A DNA stretch of 64,000 nt from CAYYYP01 sp964475985 (GTDB lineage: Bacteria; Bdellovibrionota; UBA1018; CAYHWW01). This document shows, piece after piece, positions 35,282 to 43,537 of this stretch. The notes below the pieces were generated by a model, which was given only the letters and a program-made list of their open reading frames with translations, had not been told where the DNA came from and made no database searches. Position 1 is the first letter of the stretch. The number at the start of each line of letters is the position of its first letter. The stretch covers positions 134,960 through 198,959 of the forward strand of contig CAYYYP010000002.1 of NCBI GenBank assembly GCA_964475985.1, read 5' to 3'. The translations under genes were made by a program, and so were the position numbers.

Positions 35282-37489
35282 TCAGGCCTTAAGCCGCTCA
35301 ACGTTAATGACGCCCTTTTTACTCTCAAGCGCGCCTAATACACGGCTGAGTTCTTCGGTTGAGCCCACCTCGACTTCAAAATAGGAAACAGCTTTTCGAT
35401 CTTTGGTGGTTCTAATGTGGGCCTGGCTAATATTAACCCCGCATCCCGTAATGGTCTGGGACATGAGTGCCAAGACTCCGGGCAGGTCATGGGACAAAAC
35501 CCTGATGCGGACGTTTCGTTTTACTGGCGTTTGAAGATTCCACTGAACGCTGACCTTACGATCAGGGTCCGTTTCAAAAGCCTTTGGGCAAGAACTCAAA
35601 TGAACGGTAACGCCGCGCCCCCGAGACACAAACCCTACGATGGGATCGCCCGGGATGGGACTGCAGCATTTTCCAAATCGAACTAAAATATCATCAAGGT
35701 CGCCTACAGAAATCGCCTGATGGCCTGAGCTGGAAAGCTTTTGGGTAGCATTCTTAAATACCCTAGATAAAAATCCACCTTCGGCCTTAGGGGCTTCACC
35801 CTTAGTAGCAGCACTCTTTTTTGCTTGGGATAACACGTCCGCCGGCAATAAATTGTTCGCAATGGTTGACGCCGCTGCGCGGCCATAACCGATATGCACG
35901 TAGAGCTCTTCAATGGACTTCAGGTTGCGTTTTTCGGCTACGGTTTTTAAAGCATTATTATTTATAAAGGTCTTTAAATTTTGGGAATAACTTTTAAGTT
36001 CCCGCTCAAGCATTTCCTGACCCATGGACATCGCTCGTTCACGTTCTTGATTCTTGATGTGGGATCTAATTTTATTTTTTGCTTTGCTAGTTTTGACAAG
36101 CTTAAGCCAGTCTTTGCTGGGCTGGGCCGTGGGTGAAGTTAGAACCTCCACGGCGTCTCCAGATTTTAGTCGGTATTTGAGCGGAACGATTTTTCCGTTC
36201 ACCTTTGCGCCAACGCAACGAATTCCTACATCGGAATGCACGGCGAAGGCAAAATCCAAAGGTGTAGAGCCATGGGGCAATTCCTTCACGTCACCATTGG
36301 GCGTAAAAATATAAACTTCATCTTCAAAGAGATCCGTTTTTACCGTCTCCAAGAACTCCGCCGGATCCTTTAAATCGCGTTGCCATTCAAGCAGGCGGTC
36401 CACCCATTCCACTTTATCGCGTTGTTGGTTGGCAAACCGGCCTTCCTTGTATTTCCAGTGGGCAGCAATCCCGTATTCTGCAACGGCGTGCATCTCATGG
36501 GTTCTGATTTGAATCTCGATGCGATCGCCCGTACTGGCGATGACCGTGGTGTGCAAGGATTGGTAGCGGTTGGCCTTGGGAATAGCGATGTAATCCTTAA
36601 ACCGTCCGGGCACGGGCTTAAACGCTGCGTGCATGACACCCAAGGCTTTATAACACTCCGTAATATTATCGAGCGTGATGCGAAAAGCGATGAGGTCGTG
36701 GACCTGATCAAAATCAATGTTTCGACGATCCATTTTTTTATAAATGGAATAAAAATGTTTAGGTCTTCCGGTGACGCTGCCGGTGAGATCATATTCTTTG
36801 AGCCGATCCTGAATTTGCGAAGTGATGTCGTCGATATATTTTTCGCGCTCTTTTTTGGTCTTCGCAATCTTTGAAGCTAATTTGTAATAAACATCGGGAT
36901 GCAAATAGCGCAGCGAAAGGTCCTCGAGTTCAACTTTAAGGGAACTGATACCGAGGCGATGGGCAATGGGCGCGTAGATATCCAAAGTTTCTTGGGCAAT
37001 CGAACGCTGTTTGTAGGGCAAAAGATGTTCAAGCGTACGCATGTTGTGCGTACGGTCCGCAAGCTTTACCAACACCACCCGGATATCCTTAGCCATGGCG
37101 ATGACCATCTTCCGAAAGTTTTCCGCCTGCTTTTCTTCTGAGGTTTTAAACGTAATTTTAGAAAGTTTGGTTACGCCATCTACAAGTTGCGCAACGGCTG
37201 GGCCAAACTCTTTTTCAATCTGGGGTAGGGTAGCGTGGGTATCCTCCACAGTATCGTGCAAAAGCCCCGTGATGATGGTGGGTTCATCCATGTGGAGTTC
37301 CGCAAGCAAAAATGCAACTTCCCTCGGATGGTCCATGTACGGATCACCCGATTGCCGTTTTTGTGAACCATGGGCCGTCACCGCAAACTCATGCGCTTTG
37401 CGAATCAGTTCAAAATTAGCTTCGGGAAAATAATTTTTCACCATATCGCAAACGGCGTCGATGCTGGCAATATGGCCTTTGGCGGTCAT
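35282..37489 (-). CDS. rsh: bifunctional (p)ppGpp synthetase/hydrolase
   Basis: 735 aa with the full RelA/SpoT layout. The HD hydrolase domain (1-200) has intact metal residues in 'LLHDTVEDTH'. The synthetase domain (about 230-360) has 'GRPKHFYSIYKKM', 'VHDLIAFRI' and 'FKDYIAIPKANRYQSLHTT', and 'IEIQIRT'. TGS (about 395-455) and C-terminal ACT domains follow. With both halves intact it should make and degrade the stringent-response alarmone. ATG 37489 is 2 bases after the gmk stop, so the two are co-transcribed, as in the common gmk-spoT arrangement; no rpoZ lies between them here. Confidence 0.96.
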   Translation of the reverse strand: MTAKGHIASIDAVCDMVKNYFPEANFELIRKAHEFAVTAHGSQKRQSGDPYMDHPREVAFLLAELHMDEPTIITGLLHDTVEDTHATLPQIEKEFGPAVAQLVDGVTKLSKITFKTSEEKQAENFRKMVIAMAKDIRVVLVKLADRTHNMRTLEHLLPYKQRSIAQETLDIYAPIAHRLGISSLKVELEDLSLRYLHPDVYYKLASKIAKTKKEREKYIDDITSQIQDRLKEYDLTGSVTGRPKHFYSIYKKMDRRNIDFDQVHDLIAFRITLDNITECYKALGVMHAAFKPVPGRFKDYIAIPKANRYQSLHTTVIASTGDRIEIQIRTHEMHAVAEYGIAAHWKYKEGRFANQQRDKVEWVDRLLEWQRDLKDPAEFLETVKTDLFEDEVYIFTPNGDVKELPHGSTPLDFAFAVHSDVGIRCVGAKVNGKIVPLKYRLKSGDAVEVLTSPTAQPSKDWLKLVKTSKAKNKIRSHIKNQERERAMSMGQEMLERELKSYSQNLKTFINNNALKTVAEKRNLKSIEELYVHIGYGRAAASTIANNLLPADVLSQAKKSAATKGEAPKAEGGFLSRVFKNATQKLSSSGHQAISVGDLDDILVRFGKCCSPIPGDPIVGFVSRGRGVTVHLSSCPKAFETDPDRKVSVQWNLQTPVKRNVRIRVLSHDLPGVLALMSQTITGCGVNISQAHIRTTKDRKAVSYFEVEVGSTEELSRVLGALESKKGVINVERLKA

Positions 37490-37491
37490 TT

Positions 37492-38088
37492 TTAAATGCC
37501 CCCGAATTTTTCTTTACGTAAAATGGATTCCAGTTCCTGGAAGGTGCGCCTCAGGTCATCGTTGGTGATGCGGTAGTCAAACCAATGGGCTTCAGAAAGT
37601 TCAGTTTGGGCGGCCGTAAGTCGTCGCTCCACCGCTTGTTCAGACTCGGTTCCGCGCCCCAAAAGCCGCCTGCGCAATTCATCCAATGATGGGGGCAAGA
37701 TAAAAACCGTGATGCAACGATCTTTGAATTTATCCTTGATGGCGCGGGCACCTTGGACGTCAATATCAAATAAAACATGCTGACCTTGGTCCAGGCAGTT
37801 TAAGACATGTTTTTTCGATGTTCCGTAGAAGTGCTTTTGAAAAACTTTCGCATGCTCCAAAAACTCATCGTTGCGAATCATTTCCTCAAAGGTAGGAATA
37901 TCGACGAAGTAATAATCTTCCCCTTCCTTCTCGTCGCCTCGACCGGCCCGCGTGGTGTGGGAGATGGAGAGGGAAAACTTAGGGTATTTACCGATCACCA
38001 TTTGCGCGAGCGTGCTTTTGCCCGTTCCGGATGGTGCCGATAAAACAAGAAGTTTTGAGTCCTGGGGAGAGGGGCGTGAAATACTCAT
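37492..38088 (-). CDS. gmk: guanylate kinase
   Basis: 198 aa. P-loop 'SAPSGTGKST' (about 17-26), the GMP-binding 'SHTTRAGRGDEKEGEDYYF' and 'DIDVQGARAI' are typical. It phosphorylates GMP to GDP using ATP. Its start overlaps the accA stop by 4 bases (ATGA) and its stop is 2 bases from rsh, making a tight accA-gmk-rsh operon that links lipid and guanine nucleotide metabolism. Confidence 0.97.
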   Translation of the reverse strand: MSISRPSPQDSKLLVLSAPSGTGKSTLAQMVIGKYPKFSLSISHTTRAGRGDEKEGEDYYFVDIPTFEEMIRNDEFLEHAKVFQKHFYGTSKKHVLNCLDQGQHVLFDIDVQGARAIKDKFKDRCITVFILPPSLDELRRRLLGRGTESEQAVERRLTAAQTELSEAHWFDYRITNDDLRRTFQELESILRKEKFGGI

Positions 38089-39068
38089 TCCGGATTTTTG
38101 TCCTTTAAGGGTTCTTCAAGGATATGGCCTAGTTTTCTAAATTTTTCACGTCGTAAAGCGAGCAAAGTTTGTGGCGGATGCGCCATTAAGTTTTTAAGAA
38201 TGAGACTAAGGTCTCGTTCAAGAATTTTTGCCGCTTCCGCCGGGTTTTTATGGGCGCCGCCCTTTGGTTCCGGAATAATTTCATCGATGATGTTTAATTC
38301 CTTGAGATGGGGCGCCGTCATTTTCATGCAGCTTGCGGCGGTTTCTGCCATGGCGCTATCGGACCACAATATCGATGCGCAAGACTCTGGCGAGATCACG
38401 GAGTAGGTCGCAAACTCCTGCATGCAAACGGAATCGGCAATGGCCAAGGCAAGTGCTCCGCCGCTGCCACCCTCACCAATGACTACTGCAACGATAGGGA
38501 CGGGTAGATCAAACATTTTAAGAATATTATCGGCAATTGCCCTAGCTTGACCCCGTTCCTCGGCTTCGATGCCAGGGTAAGCGCCTGGCGTGTCTACGAG
38601 AGTTATAATGGGAAGCTTAAACTGAACGGCAAGTTCCATGAGCCTTAAGGCTTTGCGGTAACCTTCTGGTTTTGCCATTCCAAAATTTCTAGCTACTTTT
38701 TCTTTGGTGTTCCGGCCCTTTTGCAGGCCTAAAACAACGACGCTCTGCGTGCCCAGCCGGCCAAGGCCTCCAACCAGTGCCTGATCATCTCCAAAGAGCC
38801 TATCGCCGTGCAGTTCAACAAAGTCTGAGAAAATATTTTGGATGTAATCCAATGCATAGGGTCTAGCTGGATGGCGAGAAAGCTGAACCCGTTGCCAGGG
38901 TGAAAGTTTTGAAAAAACATCCTGCGTTAGCTTTTGCAGTTCTTTTTCTAGCGAAGAAATTTCGTTTTTGGAAAAATCTCCCCCCATGCGCAGGTTTTGT
39001 TCCCTGAGCTCGTGTATTTTTTTCTCCAAAAGAGCGATAGGTTTTTCGAACTCTAAAACAACTTCCAT
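38085..39068 (-). CDS. accA: acetyl-CoA carboxylase carboxyltransferase, alpha subunit
   Basis: 327 aa from ATG 39068, where the sequence 'LEFEKPIALLEKKI' matches the usual AccA N-terminus; an in-frame GTG lies 9 bases upstream. Conserved stretches include 'RHPARPYALDYI', 'FVELHGDRLFGDD', 'VDTPGAYPGIEAEERGQ' and 'IGEGGSGGALAL'. With AccD it transfers the carboxyl group from carboxybiotin to acetyl-CoA, giving malonyl-CoA. accD, accB and accC are not in the window. First gene of the accA-gmk-rsh operon. Confidence 0.97.
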   Translation of the reverse strand: MEVVLEFEKPIALLEKKIHELREQNLRMGGDFSKNEISSLEKELQKLTQDVFSKLSPWQRVQLSRHPARPYALDYIQNIFSDFVELHGDRLFGDDQALVGGLGRLGTQSVVVLGLQKGRNTKEKVARNFGMAKPEGYRKALRLMELAVQFKLPIITLVDTPGAYPGIEAEERGQARAIADNILKMFDLPVPIVAVVIGEGGSGGALALAIADSVCMQEFATYSVISPESCASILWSDSAMAETAASCMKMTAPHLKELNIIDEIIPEPKGGAHKNPAEAAKILERDLSLILKNLMAHPPQTLLALRREKFRKLGHILEEPLKDKNPE

Positions 39069-39187
39069 ATATTTCACATCAAGGCAGTGGGTCGAGGCTA
39101 TCAGTTCGATCTAAAAGCGGCAAGTATTGCCCCCTAAACAATTGCCTCTTTGACTCCTCATCAGAGTAGGTAAAATAAGAATTCAAT

Positions 39188-40099
39188 ATGAGCGCAAAAG
39201 CTCAACCTACGACTGGTCCAAAAGATAACCATGCCGCATCGGCCAACCCTGCTTCTCAAGATCATGCCTCTGAGAATGTCGCAAATTCCATGAGCGCAAA
39301 AGATAAGCTCGTGGCGAACTTTGCAAAAATCTCCGGTAAAATTGCGGCAAGTCCTTTAGGTAAAATTTCGGATATTTTAAAACCTGCAATTCAAAAGGCC
39401 GTCGCGGCCGGGCACAGTCGTAACGAAAACCGATCCTTGAAGCAGACGGTAGTTCTCTTTTCAAAGGGTTTTTTAAAGGGGCTCTCCAGTTTAGTTTTTT
39501 CCCTTCCGAACTGGATTCTTCATGGCGAGGCCATGACGAGGATCAGTGCCATTGGTTTAATTGCCAGTGCTTTTCTTCTCGTCAAAGTAACGCCAAGGGT
39601 TCCCGCATCCGTAATTGCACTGATGCAAGGTAAGCCCTCTCGTCAAATAGTTGGCAGTGCGTCACAAACTCCGGATCACGACATTTCGTCTAAAAATTCC
39701 CACGCATCGGCTAATGGAAATCATCATCAAGGTGCCGTACATGCGGTCCATAGCGACAAATCGGAAGCCCTCATTCATCCGGTGTACTTAGGACATCTCG
39801 AGGCTGGCCAGGGTTTCTGGGTCGAAGCATTTGTGGAATGTTCTGATGCCAGCAGCGCAAAACGGATGAGAGAATTACTAACGCAGGTGCAAAAGAGCGT
39901 AGTGTCTGAGCTTACGCTAATTGCTGCGGATAAAAATGAAATGACAAGTCGCTCCCCCGCCTCAGAAGGCGAAGGAGCGCTTGAAAAACGAATCGGCCGG
40001 GTCGTTAACGGTGTTTTAGACCGCGGTCGAATTCTGCGCGTGATCATTGCTCGCCAAGGTGGCAATTCCACCAACGACGAGACTATAAAAACGCATTAG
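39188..40099 (+). CDS. FliL-like single-pass membrane protein
   Basis: 303 aa. The N-terminal ~115 residues are Ala/Ser/Lys-rich and presumably cytoplasmic. One transmembrane helix lies at about 117-136. A His/Ser-rich linker follows, then a C-terminal domain (about 197-293) whose order resembles FliL: a strand 'GFWVEAFVECSD', a helix, and 'LEKRIGRVVNGVLDRGRILRVII'. FliL associates with the MotA/MotB stator. No flagellar genes are adjacent, but a MotAB-like pair is at 7.3 kb. No ribosome site is visible before ATG 39188. The family call is moderate. Confidence 0.55.
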   Translation: MSAKAQPTTGPKDNHAASANPASQDHASENVANSMSAKDKLVANFAKISGKIAASPLGKISDILKPAIQKAVAAGHSRNENRSLKQTVVLFSKGFLKGLSSLVFSLPNWILHGEAMTRISAIGLIASAFLLVKVTPRVPASVIALMQGKPSRQIVGSASQTPDHDISSKNSHASANGNHHQGAVHAVHSDKSEALIHPVYLGHLEAGQGFWVEAFVECSDASSAKRMRELLTQVQKSVVSELTLIAADKNEMTSRSPASEGEGALEKRIGRVVNGVLDRGRILRVIIARQGGNSTNDETIKTH

Positions 40100-40113
40100 G
40101 GCTTTTAAGCAGT

Positions 40114-41685
40114 TTAGAAAAAAGAACGGGGACGGCGTTTTTCATCGCCAAAACGTCCACGATTCTCATCGGGCCTAACGTGAGGGGCTGGTGCAGCACC
40201 ACGATCTCTTGAGAAACCGCTGCCAAAGCTGCGCTCCTGGCCACGACTGTCGGAGCTGCGAGGACCACGTTCAAAGCGACCGCCGGGGCGTCCGCCATCT
40301 CTACGAGGTTCACGAAAATCCCTGCCGCCGCCATTTCCGCCGCGTCTTTCGCGATATTCCCTGCCGCCGCCACGGGGTTCACGTTCGAACGCCGGTGCAC
40401 CGGTGAATGGAGTTGAAAGCGGACTGACTCTGGCGGAAGCGCCATTCAGAGCCGCTGGGTCACCCTTAGCGGCATTCTTTGAGGTTGGAGCCTGTGATCC
40501 CGAACGACTGAGCATGCGGGAAATTTGTCGCCACAATGAGTTGTCTTCCGGGGTCAAAATAGAAAGTGCTTCGCCCTTAGCGCCAGCCCTTGCCGTTCTG
40601 CCAATCCGGTGAATGTAATCATCCGGAGTTTGTGGAAGATCATAATTGATGACGTGGGCAATATGCGGAACGTCGATTCCGCGTGCCGCAACATCCGTAG
40701 CTACTAAGATTCTAATTTTGCCAGCACGGAAATTATTTAGCGCAGAATTTCGCTGAGCTTGGGAACGATCACCATGGATGCGTCCCGTTTCATGGCCGTA
40801 TTCAAGGAGTAAGTCTGAAAGCTTGTCCGTGCGGCGTTTCGTCCGCGTGAAAATCAGGATGGACCCCGTCCTTTGATTGAGTTCATCAAGCAACACATTA
40901 TTTTTTTCAGAATGGCTGGCATGAACTACCGTTTGCTCAATTTTCGGAGCGGCTTGAGAGGCCTGACCCACCGTGATGCGATGTGGGTTTTGTAGGTATT
41001 TCCTAGCTAAATTCTCAATGTCATTTGGAAGCGTAGCCGAGAACAAAAGAGTTTGGCGCTCCTTTGGTACATGTTTCAGGATTTCATTGAGCTGCGGAGC
41101 AAAACCCATATCCAGCATGCGATCAGCTTCATCCAAAACTAAAATGCCCGTGTTATTAAGCTTAACGGAACCTCTGCGCAAGTGATCCATAAGACGACCA
41201 GGCGTTGCGATGAGGATGCGTGGATGTTTTGAAAGGGTGCGCAGTTGATTCTGCATCGCTGCTCCACCGATCAATAATGCTGACCTGAGTTCCGGTAATG
41301 CAAAAGTAAGATCCTTAAGTACGTTTGCAATTTGAGCTGCGATTTCTCGCGTCGGTACTAAAATAAGGGCTGAAAGTTTAGGGTTTTGTTCCAACTTGGT
41401 AATCATTGGAATACTGAAGGCTGCAGTTTTCCCGGTGCCGGTTTGCGCGCTCGCTATAATGTCGCGTTGAGTTAGGGCAAACGGAATCGCTTGAGACTGA
41501 ATATCGGTTGGATTATTGAAACTAAGCCTTCTAAGGGCTTGTTTTAATTTTGGTGAGAGAGAAAATTTATCGAATCCTGAGGGCTCTTGGCTTTCAAGGG
41601 GCGCACCTACTGAACCATTAGAAAGAATATTTTCAGATACAGGACTGATTTTTGGCAATATGGACGTGTTTGACTGACTTTGCAT
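40114..41685 (-). CDS. DEAD-box RNA helicase with RGG tail
   Basis: 523 aa. All core motifs are visible: Q motif region 'FNNPTDIQSQAIPFAL', motif I 'AQTGTGKT', Ia 'PTREIAAQ', II 'DEAD', III 'SAT', IV 'LIFTRTK', V 'ATDVAARGIDV', VI 'HRIGRTARAG'. The C-terminal ~100 residues are Arg/Gly-rich, an RNA-binding tail. RhlE-like in appearance. Such helicases remodel RNA in ribosome assembly and cold adaptation. GGAG lies 8 bases before ATG 41685. The RRM protein gene is directly upstream on the same strand, with a terminator between. Confidence 0.93.
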   Translation of the reverse strand: MQSQSNTSILPKISPVSENILSNGSVGAPLESQEPSGFDKFSLSPKLKQALRRLSFNNPTDIQSQAIPFALTQRDIIASAQTGTGKTAAFSIPMITKLEQNPKLSALILVPTREIAAQIANVLKDLTFALPELRSALLIGGAAMQNQLRTLSKHPRILIATPGRLMDHLRRGSVKLNNTGILVLDEADRMLDMGFAPQLNEILKHVPKERQTLLFSATLPNDIENLARKYLQNPHRITVGQASQAAPKIEQTVVHASHSEKNNVLLDELNQRTGSILIFTRTKRRTDKLSDLLLEYGHETGRIHGDRSQAQRNSALNNFRAGKIRILVATDVAARGIDVPHIAHVINYDLPQTPDDYIHRIGRTARAGAKGEALSILTPEDNSLWRQISRMLSRSGSQAPTSKNAAKGDPAALNGASARVSPLSTPFTGAPAFEREPRGGGREYRERRGGNGGGRDFREPRRDGGRPGGRFERGPRSSDSRGQERSFGSGFSRDRGAAPAPHVRPDENRGRFGDEKRRPRSFF

Positions 41686-41744
41686 AAAAGGAACTCCAAT
41701 TCAAAAGAAGTGGCTCCCTGCAGATGTAAAGTGAGCAAGCAGCC

Positions 41745-41783
41745 AGAAAAAGAAAAGGGACCCTTCGTTAACGAAGGATCCCC
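41745..41783 (-). terminator. terminator between the RRM and DEAD-box genes
   Basis: On the minus strand, GGGATCCTTCGTT pairs with its near-perfect complement (stem 41757-41783, one mismatch) and is followed by a T-rich run (CTTTTCTTTTTC). It sits 32 bases after the RRM stop and 60 before the helicase start, so it could separate or attenuate the two genes. Confidence 0.75.
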
Positions 41784-41814
41784 TTCATGATTATTATATT
41801 TTAATTAACGGGAA

Positions 41815-42156
41815 CTAGTAACGGGAACGACCACCGCCGCCGCCGCCGTAGCCACCGCCACTGCGACCAGCACGGTCTCCACCGCCGAAACGGCCGCCTT
41901 CACGGGGAACCATGGGGCGAGCTTCGTTAACAGTGATAGGGCGACCTTCGTAGTTCGCACCGTTGAACTTTGTGATAGCTTCTTGAGCTTCTGCATCCGT
42001 TGCCATTTCAACAAATCCGAAACCTTTGCTACGGCCAGTTTCGCGATCGGTGATGATCTTAGCTGAATCTACAGTTCCACACTGTGAAAATGTATCAAAC
42101 AAGACTTGATCTGTTGCTGAAAACGGAAGATTACCTACGTACAATTTTTTACCCAT
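41815..42156 (-). CDS. Gly-rich RRM RNA-binding protein
   Basis: 113 aa from ATG 42156, which has an excellent AAGGAGGT 6 bases upstream; a longer reading to 42204 is not needed. One RRM domain with RNP2 'LYVGNLPF' (4-11) and RNP1 'RSKGFGFVEM' (about 43-52), then a tail of Gly with Arg, Ser and Tyr. Bacterial RRM proteins of this type are often cold-induced RNA chaperones. The leader between this gene and msrBA is about 180 bases, long enough for a regulated 5' UTR. Confidence 0.93.
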   Translation of the reverse strand: MGKKLYVGNLPFSATDQVLFDTFSQCGTVDSAKIITDRETGRSKGFGFVEMATDAEAQEAITKFNGANYEGRPITVNEARPMVPREGGRFGGGDRAGRSGGGYGGGGGGRSRY

Positions 42157-42335
42157 AATAGACCTCCTTAAGGTTTGGGGTCCCTCTAAGGACGAATCGG
42201 GCACAAATAAAACTAAATGCTCCTAACCGGCTCTTTGAGAAGACAGACTGAATGCCTCCCATATAACATGATGCAGCTCAGAAAGAAACGTGAAAATGCA
42301 ATGCCATGTGATAATTTCCTGTTAGACTTTTTTTT

Positions 42336-43364
42336 ATGCAAAAGAGACCCTGGATTTTTCTCGTCCTGCTTTTGATTTTCGCCGCACTTTTTTCTAACGA
42401 GGATCTCGCTAAAATGACTACACCTACCTCAAAAAACCAGAAAGATTCCCTCAAGCAGCGCCTCACCCCGCAGCAGTACCAATGCACCCAGGAGGAAGGT
42501 ACTGAACCACCATTTAAAAATCCATACTGGAACCTGAAAGAGGATGGAATTTATGTCGATGTGGTCAGTGGTGAGCCCCTTTTTTCTTCTTTGGATAAGT
42601 TTGATTCTGGAAGCGGATGGCCAAGTTTCACTCAGCCCCTCTCTCAAGAAAATCTAATTTTAAAATCTGATCATAAATTAGGCGCTGAGCGCACCGAGGT
42701 GCGTTCTAAGAATTCGCATCTAGGGCATGTGTTTGATGATGGCCCTGGGCCTACCAAAAAAAGATTCTGCATCAACTCTGCCTCACTTAGATTTGTTCCT
42801 TTGGAAAATTTAGAGAAGGAAGGCCTTGGCCAATACCTGTTTTTATTTGCCAAGAAAAAGGGGTGGCAAGTTGCAACTCTTGCGGGAGGTTGTTTCTGGG
42901 GGGTAGAAGAGCTTTTGCAAAAAATTCCTGGCGTGATTGAAACCCAGGTAGGTTACACCGGCGGCTTTTTAAAGAATGCTACCTACGCTCAAGTTAAGAA
43001 GGGCGAAACGGGACATGCGGAAGCGGTGGATGTTTTGTTTGACCCCAAAAAAGTTTCTTACCAACATATACTGCTAGAGTTTTTTCGCCTTCATGACCCC
43101 ACTACGGCAAATCAACAGGGCAATGATTTAGGCACTCAATATAGATCGGCGATATTTTTTCACTCCGATGAACAACGTAAAGTTGCGGAGGAAGTGAAAG
43201 CTAAAGTGACCGCTTCGGGCAAATGGAAAAAACCTCTGGTTACGCAGATTGTTGCCGCCGGCGAATTTTGGCGCGCCGAAGAATATCATCAAAAATATTT
43301 GGAGAAAGAACCGGGCGGCTACACCTGCCATTATTTGAGACCGTTTCATTTTGATGAAAAGTAG
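42336..43364 (+). CDS. msrBA: MsrB-MsrA methionine sulfoxide reductase fusion, exported or anchored
   Basis: 342 aa. Residues 5-20 are a hydrophobic signal or anchor. MsrB comes first (about 38-160) with catalytic Cys145 in 'RFCINSASL'; its zinc CxxC cysteines are absent (GIYVDVVSGEPLF). MsrA follows (about 176-335) with catalytic Cys186 in 'GGCFWG' and 'GETGHAEAV'. Together they reduce the R and S forms of methionine sulfoxide. The signal suggests repair of oxidised proteins in the periplasm. Divergent from the RRM gene. Confidence 0.93.
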   Translation: MQKRPWIFLVLLLIFAALFSNEDLAKMTTPTSKNQKDSLKQRLTPQQYQCTQEEGTEPPFKNPYWNLKEDGIYVDVVSGEPLFSSLDKFDSGSGWPSFTQPLSQENLILKSDHKLGAERTEVRSKNSHLGHVFDDGPGPTKKRFCINSASLRFVPLENLEKEGLGQYLFLFAKKKGWQVATLAGGCFWGVEELLQKIPGVIETQVGYTGGFLKNATYAQVKKGETGHAEAVDVLFDPKKVSYQHILLEFFRLHDPTTANQQGNDLGTQYRSAIFFHSDEQRKVAEEVKAKVTASGKWKKPLVTQIVAAGEFWRAEEYHQKYLEKEPGGYTCHYLRPFHFDEK

Positions 43365-43537
43365 GGGATAGCAAGGTTTATTTCCGCTAAAAATATTAAG
43401 CCCGACCTCTGGATATAAATAATTTTAGTTTTGTACGCGCTGTTAAAATTTATTTATATAAAATTCATTTAATCAAAAATCTTGACGCATGACAGCAAGG
43501 TTGGTAATCGCCAGGCCCACACGAAAGCGAGATACCA

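Noticed and set aside
36380..36874. 164-codon forward ORF, with similar ones at 37041-37433
   Set aside because: Both lie opposite the clearly recognised rsh gene and are shadows.
39150..39179. TTGACT, 18 bases, AATAAG before the FliL-like gene
   Set aside because: It would give an almost leaderless transcript and the -10 match is only four of six; not strong enough to list.
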